Origin: Halichondria panicea
Lineage: Eukaryota > Porifera > Demospongiae > Suberitida > Halichondriidae
NCBI RefSeq assembly: GCF_963675165.1
Contig: NC_087387.1
Location: 577,501-641,500 of the forward strand
Direction of reading: 5' to 3'
DNA length: 64,000 nt
The notes below the pieces were generated by a model. The model saw only the letters and a program-made list of their open reading frames with translations. It did not search any database and was not told the origin of the DNA. This document shows, one piece after another, positions 14,424 through 27,585 of this stretch. The first letter of the stretch is position 1; every line of letters begins with the position of its first letter. A program made the position numbers and the translations under genes.

Positions 14424-15338
14424 ATGGATTCTAATTGGACATGGATTGCAGAGAATGCCCCGCTCCTGGCTGCTTACTTGCCACTCATTACTGCTCTACT
14501 AGTGATTGTAGTCACGCTACTGGGAGTTCAAAGACTCCTAGTGATCCTCACCAGGACAACTGGCTCAACACCTCCTGCCAAGAACACCACACGCTTCGAT
14601 AAAGGCGAACATCCTCTCTCTGAATTCGATGAAGAATTACCCGATGAGTCTACAGCACCACCTCTGCACTCAGCCGATACTCTACACATTCCGTATTGCC
14701 CCGAGCGATTATCAGAAGCTGAAATGCTGTCTCGCTCAAAAGCTTACTATGAAGAGATGAATAAACGTCGCTCTGTGCGTGAGTTCAGCACTGATCCAGT
14801 CCCGTTGGAAGTGATCGAGAATATCGTTAGGATGGCAGGGACTTCCCCCTCTGGGGCCCACTGTGAGCCGTGGACTTTTGTGGTCGTCAAAGATTCGAAG
14901 ATTAAATCACAGATCAGAGAAATTGTTGAACAAGAAGAGTATACGAATTACGATAGGAGAATGGGTGACAAATGGGTGTCTGATTTGAAATTTCTCAATA
15001 CTGATCACGACAAGCAGTACCTTGAAGAAGCTCCTTATCTGATCATTGTTATGAAGCAACAATATCACCTAGGAGACAACGGTGTGCGATACTCTCACTA
15101 CTACTACGAAATCAGCACAGCCATTGCAGCAGGATTCCTCTTAACGGCTATACACAACGCTGGACTTGTTACAGTGACAACCACCCCACTGAATGCAGGT
15201 GGTGCCCTGAGGGACCTGCTGGGTAGGCCTGCCAACGAGAAAGTGATGTTGTTGCTACCTGTTGGATACCCAGCTGGTGATGCAAAGGTTCCTGGAGTGA
15301 CGAGAAAGCCACTTGAAGAAATAATGGCTCTGAAATGA
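14424..15338 (+). CDS. IYD: Iodotyrosine deiodinase (single exon)
   Basis: An intronless 304-residue ORF. IYD is a flavin (FMN) enzyme of the nitroreductase fold that reductively dehalogenates mono- and diiodotyrosine. The N-terminus has a membrane anchor (about residues 10-37, rich in Leu/Val/Ile), then an acidic linker, then the catalytic domain from HIPYCPERL onward. FMN-binding motifs are visible: RRSVREF, SPSGAHCEPWTF and VTVTTTPLNAG. The active-site lid residues Glu, Tyr and Lys that contact the zwitterion of iodotyrosine are present in EEYTNYDRRMGDKWVSDLK. The ATG at 14424 is used; the longer frame starts from a non-ATG codon. An AATAAA signal lies about 30 bp after the stop. The missing introns in an intron-rich region could mean a retrocopy or simply a compact gene. 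Confidence 0.95.
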   Translation: MDSNWTWIAENAPLLAAYLPLITALLVIVVTLLGVQRLLVILTRTTGSTPPAKNTTRFDKGEHPLSEFDEELPDESTAPPLHSADTLHIPYCPERLSEAEMLSRSKAYYEEMNKRRSVREFSTDPVPLEVIENIVRMAGTSPSGAHCEPWTFVVVKDSKIKSQIREIVEQEEYTNYDRRMGDKWVSDLKFLNTDHDKQYLEEAPYLIIVMKQQYHLGDNGVRYSHYYYEISTAIAAGFLLTAIHNAGLVTVTTTPLNAGGALRDLLGRPANEKVMLLLPVGYPAGDAKVPGVTRKPLEEIMALK

Positions 15339-16191
15339 ACACAACACCATAATTTTGTTTTGCAGGTATAATAAAAATTAATTGAGTTTGTAAACATGTA
15401 AGACGACTTTTTCCAATAGTAATGTTAATTTTGTTTGGACATAACATTTTTTTTATAAGGTTTGAGCGTAGATTGAATAGTATTGGGACCAGTCTGATAC
15501 TGTATCCTGAGATCCTTGTAATTGTCTGTGAAGCCTATTTGAGTTCCATGCATTATCATTAAAAAGTTTAAATCTTTCGGATAATCGCTATATCTGCTTA
15601 GTCTCACGCCAGACCCTGAATAAGGATATGATATAATTATCGGCTGGTCCACGTGACTAATACTGTTGGCTGATAAAAAACGCCTAACTCTGTACTTGTT
15701 TCACTGCTCATGTTTTGGTTCCACTCTTCGCACACCAGTTAGTAAAAAAAAAGCGGTGTGGCCAGTACCGCTTAGGGGAACAAGGTGCTACTTTTTAGGG
15801 CAGCGTACTACTTTTGAGGGTAGCATAAGTACTGCTTTTTAAGGCAGCATAAGTACTATTTTTGAGGGTAGCATAAGTACTACTTTTTAAGGTAGCATAA
15901 GTACTGCTTTTTAAGGCAGCATAAGTACTGCTTTTGAGGGCAGCATAAGGTGTTAGTTACAGAACTCAGGTTAAGTAGCGCTCTGATGGCAGATGCCAGT
16001 TTCCCGACACCCACCGGCACCACCAGCTAGCTCCGGAGCCCCATGAATAACCCAAGCGCTACTTTGGGTCACTGGCATTTCAAATAAAACCACAGCTATC
16101 TAAGTGGACAGGAAGCCACTCCCAGTCTAAGCACTATGAGTAGCCGCAGGGAGTAGATTAAGATTCGAGGCTACAGTATAATTAATTAATT
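15339..16191. repeat. Intergenic region with a ~24-bp tandem repeat
   Basis: Between IYD and HINT. From about 15790 to 15950 the unit GCATAAGTACTGCTTTTTAAGGCA and variants repeats about six or seven times, alternating CTTTTTAAGG and TTTTGAGGG forms. No convincing gene was seen. The short ORF at 15425-15652 on the minus strand lacks any recognisable domain. Confidence 0.75.
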
Positions 16192-17355
<1,164 letters not shown>

Positions 17356-17691
17356 AAGAAAAGAAAAGAGATAGATGTATAGGGTACTGAAACAATCCAC
17401 TTATGAATAACAAATTAATTGTGTGTATTTAATTTCACGATCTTTACCATATTTGTTTGTCACCCCATCATGATGTGAGGACCACGCCCACTACTCAGCA
17501 AAAGGGCGCCCTTGACAGTATACATTGTGAGTTGCATGCCGGTGTTAGCCTCGTTCCCAGGCCTTACTTTTTCTTGCTGTTGTCACTGTTCATCAAAACA
17601 TAGTGAGGCAGCAAAGAAAGAAATGGGCGTACAGTTAAGAAAAAGTACACGCCCTTGGTATAATTAATTTATATACTCAAGGCAGACAGGT
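17356..17691. other. HINT-TSG101 intergenic spacer, copy 1
   Basis: This 336-bp spacer holds the sequence TAGCCTCGTTCCCAGGCC near 17545, which resembles the end of a short dispersed repeat (compare 29380-29438). The corresponding spacer of copy 2 (22085-22284) is only 200 bp and lacks it. It should also contain the promoter of the downstream gene. Confidence 0.5.
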
Positions 17692-20070
17692 ATGACCTCT
17701 CTCAATGACATCAAGAAGAACCTCAAAGGGGTAGGAAAATATTATTTTGATGATAAATAATGTGAGATTTACATAATAAAATTATTTTTATGTCCCCCCA
17801 TACAGTATCGCTATGCAGACCGGACTGCCAGGGATGCTCTCACACTCACTGAGAATTTTCGGAATCTGAAAGTCAAAGACATGAAATCATTCGGTGAGTA
17901 AACTGATCCACACACACACACACACACACACGCCCACACTCCCTCCCACACACACACACACAATCCGTATAATTATTATTCAATATTATGTTGCTTTGTC
18001 TGTAGTTCACAGTAATGGCAGTAAGGAGAACTGCGTGTCAGTGAGTGGGACCATACCAGTCCATATCAAAGGTACGTATATACATGTATATATTACATGA
18101 CGTAAACGACCCCACCACCTACCAATCTCAGCCACATTTTACGTGAAGCTTGTTTTAAACACACCATGTCCCCATTTTTACTGCCCAAACATGCATTTCA
18201 CTGTAGTACATACAATACCAAAGTACGTAGTCTTACCCAACAGCAATCCACTTCACACCTCTTCACACTTCTTCCCACAGGGACTAATTACAACATCCCC
18301 GTGACTATTTGGTTGCGTCCCACTCATCCATACAGCTCCCCCATAGTCTACGTGACCCCCACGGAGGACATGGGGATACAACAGTCACGCTATGTGGACG
18401 CGAGTGGACTCGTCTACCTGCCCTACCTCAGCGAGTGGAAACAGGTACATCAGTGTGTGGTGTGTGTGTGGTGTGTGTGTGTGTGTGTGTGGTGTATGTG
18501 TGCGCTGATCAAGTACTCACAAAGCATCTTTGAGCGGCCATGGCTTTAGTTCAGTTGGGCCAATAACATGATTTTCTGAAAGCTTAGAGAGAGGTGATAT
18601 TGTGTGTATAATGGCTCATAGTATTTTGTCAAAAACTGGTCGAAAGTAGACTTTTGATTTTAATATCCCAAAAAAGCGTTTTGCGTTGAGCGTTCCTTAT
18701 AAGGTTATATGTGGTCAACCATAAAGTTGTAGATCTTAGTCAGCATGTCAACAATGCACTATTCTACAAACAGTTGACGGATCAACTTGAAGATTCTCAG
18801 CAACACTTTGATAAGACAGTCCAAGCAGCTCTGTCTGATGCACTATTCTCCATCTAATAATACCACTTTTTTCACAAGAAAAAGCCATTTTGTTTTTGAA
18901 TTTTACTTCCTAAGCAGACTTGGCATTTCACCACAATGTGTTTATGACACCACAATGTGTAAAGATTAGATATCCATATAAGGAACGCTCTACACCCTCT
19001 ATTTCAAAGATTCTGCAAAACCCTGTACCATCTGAACGGGTTTCTTCAAAGCTTTCAGATCACCAGAACTCTAGTTATTATGCCTCGGTGCGCATGCGCA
19101 AGCGAGGTATACGGTAGTGTGTTTGTGTATCTGTGTGTCTGTGTGTGTAGACTATTTCAGCTGCTCAAGGATCAATGAAGTGCAAGTAAGAGTTTCTATA
19201 GGCTTCTAATCATGTTTTCTCGGCTTGCTATTTGTGGATTTGCAAAATAAAGCTTTGTTCTAGAGTTATGCCTAGTTTTGCTTACTTGGAATGCTATTGC
19301 AGCCTTTTCAGAAGAGTCCGTGGCAAAACTTGTTCACCGAGTGTTGCTACTCTACTTAGTAGTTAGCTCTGCACTAGAACGCTAGCTATAGCTGCAAGAG
19401 TGAGAAGAGAGCTGCAAGACTCTGCTGACTTGCAGCCATTAATTTTAGACTTGAACTTTTGGCATCGATCGTTTTTAACAACAATCATGGTCGATCATTA
19501 CCCACTATTTGAGTTTCCCTGTACTGATTGCACATGCAGCAAAATTAAAAATGTTCATCATGATATAAATTATAATCAATGTGTGTATAAAAGCTAGCTA
19601 TTAGTAGTTTTATGTTATGTAGCTTTGGCACCTCCACCGAGGCATCAGCACCTGCGGTGCTTATAAAACTAGTACTCTCAAAATATAAAACATGTTTGAA
19701 CGGCCATAACTTTAGCTCCGTTGGTTCAGTTAAGATGGTAATGGTGATATATAAGTAACTGTATGCCTGAATAAATCAACCACAGTAATCTGTACATGTA
19801 AGTCTGAGCATAATTATATATACTAATTATCACTAAGTAATCTTACACGATTGTGCCCTTCTCTACAGAACTCCTCTGACCTCCCCACTCTCACTCAAGT
19901 TTTGTGTGCCACATTTGCTGAACATTGTCCAGTGTACAGTAAGAGTAAGGTTCTCAAGCAGCAACAACCGACACCCCAGTCCGTACAGCCACCCAGCACC
20001 TATGCCACACCCTCTAAAATTCCCACCCCCCAGCAGTACGGAAACACTCCTCCCAGAGGACCCTATCCTG
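17692..20070 (+). CDS. TSG101 copy 1, exons 1-5 only (UEV domain)
   Basis: Exons: 17692-17730, 17806-17893, 18006-18071, 18281-18444 and 19869-20070. All splice sites are GT-AG with the same phases as the complete copy at 22285. They encode the ubiquitin E2 variant domain (GTIPVHIKG, NYNIPVTIWL, YVDASGLVYLPYLSEW) plus the start of the Pro/Gln-rich linker. In TSG101 this domain binds ubiquitin and P(T/S)AP motifs in ESCRT-I. No exon 6 or later follows. Instead, the next strong acceptor (20330) opens a RING/B-box exon in matching phase, so this is probably the 5' part of a chimeric gene. Reading through the exon 5 donor would stop at 20243 and give a UEV-only protein. Substitutions relative to copy 2 are mostly conservative and there is no stop or frameshift, arguing against simple decay. 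Confidence 0.8.
18445..19868. other. Intron 4 of TSG101 copy 1, enlarged by insertions
   Basis: 1424 bp versus 593 bp in the complete copy (23059-23651). The surplus is mainly the TIR element at 19081-19644. It also holds a GT-rich tract at 18453-18502 and two pieces of the CCATAACTTTAG-type repeat. Confidence 0.8.
19081..19644. mobile_element. TIR element of about 564 bp, TGCCTCGGT...ACCGAGGCA
   Basis: The left end is TGCCTCGGTGCGCATGCGCA and the right end CACCTCCACCGAGGCA, so the termini are inverted. It contains CA/GT-rich sequence, TTCTATAGGCTTCTAATCA and AAATAAAGCTTTGTTCT. A diverged relative lies at 46376-46640. There is no transposase ORF. It is absent from the equivalent intron of the second TSG101 copy. 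Confidence 0.75.
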
Positions 20071-20330
20071 GTGTGTATGTTGTGAGACTTGGGGCTGGGG
20101 CAAGTACATCAAATTATTACCTTAGGTTCCATGTTTTAGTCTTGTGTGTGTGTGTGGCTGACACCTGGCTTTGTTTGGTGGGTACACACTTTTCTTACAA
20201 TGAGGACTGCATGGTATTTTTAGAAAGAAGTATGTACACTTAGTATTGACTGCTTCTTACTTGTGCATTGGGTTACAGTACAGTGATGACCCATGCAACT
20301 ACAATGTTAACAGTTAATTGTATTCCCCAG

Positions 20331-22084
<1,754 letters not shown>

Positions 22085-22284
22085 ATGACATTAATAACTA
22101 TATTTTTTTACAATTTTTTAGTGATAATGACTTTTTTATTTTTCGGTATTTACCATAATTATTAGTCTTTTGTTGACATCATGAGAGGACCACGCCTACT
22201 TACATAAACATTACTCAGCAAAGAAGCTTACACAGTATAGTAGAAAGGACCGGCTATATATATATTATTATACTCGAGGTGGAT

Positions 22285-25200
22285 ATGTCTCTCAGTGACA
22301 TCAAGAAGAAGCTCAAAGGGGTAGGAAAGAAATACCTCAGTTATATACTTTGATAATAAAAGGGAGATTTACATAATATTTTTATGTCCCCCTATACAGT
22401 ATCGCTATGCAGACCAAACTGCCAGGGATGCTCACGCACTCATTGAAAACTTCCGGAATCTGAAAGTCAGAGACATAAAACCATTCGGTGAGTAAACTGA
22501 TACACACACCACACACGCCCACACACACACGCCCACACTCCCCCCCACACACACACACACAATCCGTATCTTTATGGTAATTAAAATTCACAATTTGCTT
22601 TGTCTGTGTAGTTCACGGTAATGGCAGTAAGGAGAACTGCGTGTCAGTGAGTGGGACCATACCAGTCCAAATCAGAGGTACGTATATACATGTATATATA
22701 TCACATGACGTAAACGACCCCACACCAACCATATCTCAGCCTCATTTTTACATAAGCTGTAGCTTCAATTAAACACACCATGTCCCCATTTTTACTGCCC
22801 AAACATGCATTTCACTGTAGTACATGCAATACCAAAGTACGTAGTCTTACCCAACAGCAATCCACTTCACACCTCTTCTCACTTCTTCCCACAGGGACTA
22901 ATTACAATATTCCCGTGTCTATTTGGCTGCGTCCCACTCATCCATACAACTGTCCCATGGTCTACGTGACCCCCACGGAGGACATGGGCATACAACAGTC
23001 ACGCTATGTGGACGCGAGTGGACTCGTCTACCTGCCCTACCTCAGCGAGTGGAAACAGGTACGTCAGTGTGTGATGTGTGTGTATGTGTGGTGTGGTGTG
23101 TGTGTGTGTGGTGTGTGTGTGGTGTGGTGTGTGTGTGTGTGATGTGTGTGTATGTGTGGTGTGGTGTGTGTGTGTGTGTAAGCATTTTTTTTGTAGATCA
23201 AGTACTCGCAAAATACAAAATTTTATACCCAGCATTAAACTCTGAGTGGCCATAACTTTAGTTCCTTTGGGCCAATAACGTTATTTTATGATTTTCTGAA
23301 AGCTTAGAAAAAGGCCTTTCAGATGATGTGTTAAACCAAAAGTCTATTTTTGGACAAAATACCATGGGCCCAAAAATGAGAAATTACGGTCCGTTCCAAA
23401 CATACCATCTGAAAGAGCTTCTTCTAAACTGTCATAAAATCATTGAATTTGGATCACCACAACTCTAGTTACAGAGCTGACGCTAGTACTCCCAAAATTC
23501 ACAAAATAATAAGTTAATTCCGTTGATTGAACAGTGAGCTTGTTAAGATGGTGTATTACTCCAGTACAAATTATATGTAACTGTATGCTTGAATATTAAG
23601 AGAATAATTATACTAATTATTATTCTCACACGATTGTGCCCTTCTCTACAGAACTCTTCTGACCTCCCCACTCTCACTCAAATTTTGTGTGCCACATTTG
23701 CCGAACATTGTCCCGTGTACAGTAAGAGGAACGTTCCCCAGCAGCAGCAACCGACGCCTCAGTCAGGTGGGTGGGGTCAGCCAAACCGTCCCGTACAGCC
23801 ACCCAGCACCTATGCCACACCCTCTAACTTCCCCACCCCCCAGCCGTACGGAAACACTCCTCCCAGAGGACCGTATCCTGGTGCGTTGAATTTAAATTAT
23901 TGTGAGGCTTGTGGCCGGGGTAAAGAGTACTGTACTAGAATATTTTGCAGCATCAGCAGAAAAGTTGACCCGTTGCGATCTAACTATTACGTTCTAACTA
24001 GGATTGTCATTACCAGTACTATAGTTTAGGAGTCTATTTTTGCGAAATGATTAACACTCAGAAAGTTTGCACATGTTTGATGCTCGCAAAACATTCTAGT
24101 AATACAGTATGTCAATTAAATTAGTGTACTGGACCTTAGTTCCCATGTGTGTGTGTGTGTGCGTGCGTGTGACTGACACCTGGCTTTGTCTGGTAGGTAG
24201 ACACAATTGTACACATTTTTCTTACAATGAGGACTTAGATATTATGTATACACTTTGAACCCCCCTCCCCCCCTCCCCAGGTCAACATTCGCAGTCTAGC
24301 TACCCCCCACAGCAAACCCCCTACCCTTCAGGGGGTCAGACGGGCATGCCTACCCCCTACAATCCTCCTGGAGGCTACCCATACCATCAGGGAGCAGCAT
24401 CACAGCAAACACCGTACCCCCCTCAAGGTAAAGGGTCATCACTGCTATTAGCAACAAGCTGTGTTTTGATTGTTGAGTACATGTACAACTATTCTTGCTC
24501 CATAATTATGAGAATTCATGACAAAACAAAACGATAATTAACCCTTTTATAATTAATGTGGGCCATGTATATTTTGCAATCGTCATCATTCTTGTTGTGT
24601 ACTTAATCTTCCCCCCCCCCCCTTATCTGCAGGTCAGTACGGTAGTGTTCCCTACTCCCAGTCGCACCAGCCAGGACATACCGGCTCCACCTCCAGTATC
24701 CAGTCCCCCCCGGCCACTGCCGTAGGGTCTAGCTTTGTCACTGCCGTCCCTCATAGAACTCCCTCAGCCGAAGAGGAGCGTAAACAGATGGAGGAGCATG
24801 AGCGAATCAAACGACAGAGTTTAGAGTCAGCTGTCGAAGATAAGATACGCAGACAAGTGAAACAAGTGCTGGATGCTGCACAGGTTAGGGGGTGTGGTCT
24901 CATGTTAGTGGGTGTGGTCTCAGGTGCTTCATATAAGCTAATAGCTTATAACTGAGCTTGCTAGCTACTTTTATGCATATTATCTAGTGCTGTATACTAA
25001 AGAGACTAGCTGTTTGTATAATTTTGTTGTAAGTCTCGTACTTTTCCACAGGTAGAAATGGACGGGATGATGGCTACACAGGAGAAGCTGAAGAAAGGAA
25101 GTGAAGAAATCAATAAAATGATGGACGACATGGGACAGAAAAGGGTGAGGCTGTTGCTGACAACAGTACATACAAGCAGTGTACATATTGGTACAGACTT

Positions 25201-26919
25201 TGTGTCGCTGTTGATTTTAAGAGATCATAACTGGAACCTAAAGAACTAATTTTTATGAACAAATTTTTAAAGAAAGAATTGTTGTAGTAGTGTACAGGTA
25301 CATACAAAACCTCTAGGTGAGGTCGATAACATTATGGTACACTAATTGAACTTGTGTAGGAAGTCACTCTTCCCCTTTGAACTATAATATTGTACAGTAA
25401 ATATACATATCCCATATCCTGTCCCCGCTAGTTAATGACATGTGACCGTTGCCAACTTGATTGAGAAACATATGTAGTGCTCCTATTATCCAATGCAATA
25501 ATAATATTATAATTTTAGTTTAGGTATGTATTAATTTTGTTCTCCACCTGTTACATGTATATCTCACATGTTGTAATTGGTGTATTGACCTTTGACCCCC
25601 ACTTCCAGCGAGAGGTGGATGAGAGCATCGACCTGTTGCGTAACAAGAAGGCAGAGCTCATGTCCCTCCTGGACTACCTCCGAGCACAACCTGAGACGGT
25701 GGACGTGGATGATGCTGTGATGGCTACAAACCCTCTCTACAATCAGTAAGTCGATCTACATCATTGCTCAGTTTTTTTGTTTTTTTTTGTTTTTTCCTCC
25801 GAAGTGACAGTGTACATGTGCACAGTTTAGAAGGTGGAATACAAAAATAATAATTATATAGAACTGAGTAATATCAGGAAGAGTTCAGTTGAATTGGAGT
25901 TTAGATATAGCCATACTCCATGATGAGTAGGATGAACTTTGTACCTACAGCATGTTCAATAGAGCGCTTGTAAATATTTATAAGTTGGGGAAAATATCGT
26001 GTAAAGGTCAGATTATATACACACCTGTGCTTAGAATTTATCTATTCATCTAACTTGAGAGTAAGGACGTGTGTGAGTACTCTGAACTAGGAAGGCCTCT
26101 GTAACCCATCAAACCCACCATTTGAAGGAGACCTTCCCCTCTAGTGTACTACGGGTGCTTCCTGGATATTGGAGTTCGACCCACAGTAGTATGGGTTGTA
26201 TAACGTAGATACATAGAGTACACATACAGTAGGAGTACACATACCTAGGTTAGCTATAGAAATTTAGGCGCTATATATAATTATTTGAAATTTAGTTTGA
26301 TTGCATACCAGCGTGGGGTGGTCACCTGCAGTAGTACGGTGGTACATACGTGTAGTACACACATTCGTTCTGCGGCAGAACTTTAGACTGTCAGACTTTA
26401 TTTGAAGTTTAGACTAATTCATGATAAGCGTGGGGTGGTTGTTCCATCCTACAGTGTCTGATCCAATAAGGTACAATAACTAGTCAGGTAGGAGGGTATA
26501 GATGTTATGATTATCAGGTGACCTTGTTATTCGTATAGTGGGTCTGGTGTGTTTACAAGCCTTGTGTTGGATAATACTCATATTAGTTAACTCTTAATGC
26601 AATGCGATATGTACATAAACAAACTATAATATGGTCGTATTATTGAAGCTCTTATTTTTCATTTTCATCAAAACAGTCTGCATAATAATGGTGTGTGTAA
26701 TAACAGCTTGTCTCCCCTCCCTTGTTACCTAGGATACTGCGTTTGTATGCTGAGGAGAATGCGATCGATGATACCATCTATTATCTTGGAGAGGCCCTCA
26801 GGAAAGGAGTCATTGATTTGGATGCTTTCCTGAAGGTATTAATTATATAGTCTACAGCTGCTTTAGTAGTAGTTGGGGTACAAGCACACCTGCCTATATA
26901 CATTCTATAGTGAGCTGTG

Positions 26920-26960
<41 letters not shown>

Positions 26961-27424
26961 AGGTGTGTGTGTGTGTGGGTGGGTGGGTAGGTGTGTGTGT
27001 GTGAGTGTGGGTGTGGGTGGGTAGGTGTGGGTGGTAGTATGTAGTGGCTGTAATAAGAAAAGCAGCAGGGAGGGCAGCATTATAGAGGGCGTCCATTTAT
27101 AGGGTTCACTGTTAAATTAACATTCTTGTTTATGTAATAATCAGTTTGTCATAATAACTATTATTCTATTGGCCTCTAGCCTGTGTGTGTACACCAAGTT
27201 AATTAAATGGTTATCTGCAATCTTTGTTGAAAGCATTCTCCGCATTCAGAGTCGATGTCTTGTCCAAGGAATGTGATTGCAACGAATTTCTGTTTAAATT
27301 GTACTCTGTTGTTTTGTTCTTGTAGCACGTTCGTGAGTTATCACGACAACAATTTAAAGATCGGGCTACCATAATGAAAGCTCGTACAACAGCAGGACTT
27401 GCCCAACACGGAGTGCCTTCTTGA
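22285..27424 (+). CDS. TSG101: TSG101, ESCRT-I subunit (11 exons, complete)
   Basis: Exons: 22285-22320, 22400-22487, 22612-22677, 22895-23058, 23652-23880, 24281-24427, 24633-24883, 25052-25144, 25609-25745, 26733-26835 and 27326-27424. Phases agree throughout, giving 470 residues. TSG101 is the ESCRT-I subunit that recognises ubiquitinated cargo and PTAP motifs at endosomes and in cytokinesis. The order is: UEV domain (exons 1-5; YVDASGLVYLPYLSEW), Pro/Gln/Tyr-rich linker (exons 5-7), coiled coil (exons 7-9), and the C-terminal steadiness box (LYAEENAIDDTIYYLGEALR; HVRELSRQQF). The protein is longer than human TSG101 (390 residues), mostly in the linker. Exons 1-5 and the upstream HINT gene are duplicated at 16.2-20.1 kb. 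Intron 5 contains a MITE that the other copy lacks. Confidence 0.96.
23069..23178. repeat. (TG)n/GGTG repeat just after TSG101 exon 4 donor
   Basis: An imperfect GT-rich repeat beginning within a dozen bases of the donor at 23059. A shorter version follows the equivalent donor of copy 1 (18453-18502). Confidence 0.9.
23930..24109. mobile_element. MITE family C in TSG101 intron 5
   Basis: Ends TACTAGAATATTTTGC and GCAAAACATTCTAGTA are inverted. The interior includes TTGCGATCTAACTATTACGTTCT. The relatives at 48033-48249 and 49877-50084 share the interior. The intron 5 sequence of the duplicated copy (20071 onward) lacks this insert. Confidence 0.75.
26918..27035. repeat. (GT)n/GGTG-rich repeat in TSG101 intron 10
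   Basis: An imperfect GT repeat with GGGTGGGTAGG interruptions, about 120 bp. Confidence 0.9.
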
Positions 27425-27585
27425 ACTATGACCTTTAAAATTATGTTGAACCTCCGTTAAATATCTTATTCGCACAAAATTAAATAGATAAATTCGTGTG
27501 TATGTATGTACATTTACGTTAATTATGTTAAGTTTTATGTTGGAGCTGTGTAAATAATTATATTAAATTATTACACAAATAATTA

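Noticed and set aside
19851-20243. Read-through ORF extending TSG101 copy 1 exon 5 to a stop at 20243
   Set aside because: The extension has no homology and passes a conserved donor site; it is kept only as an alternative UEV-only end.
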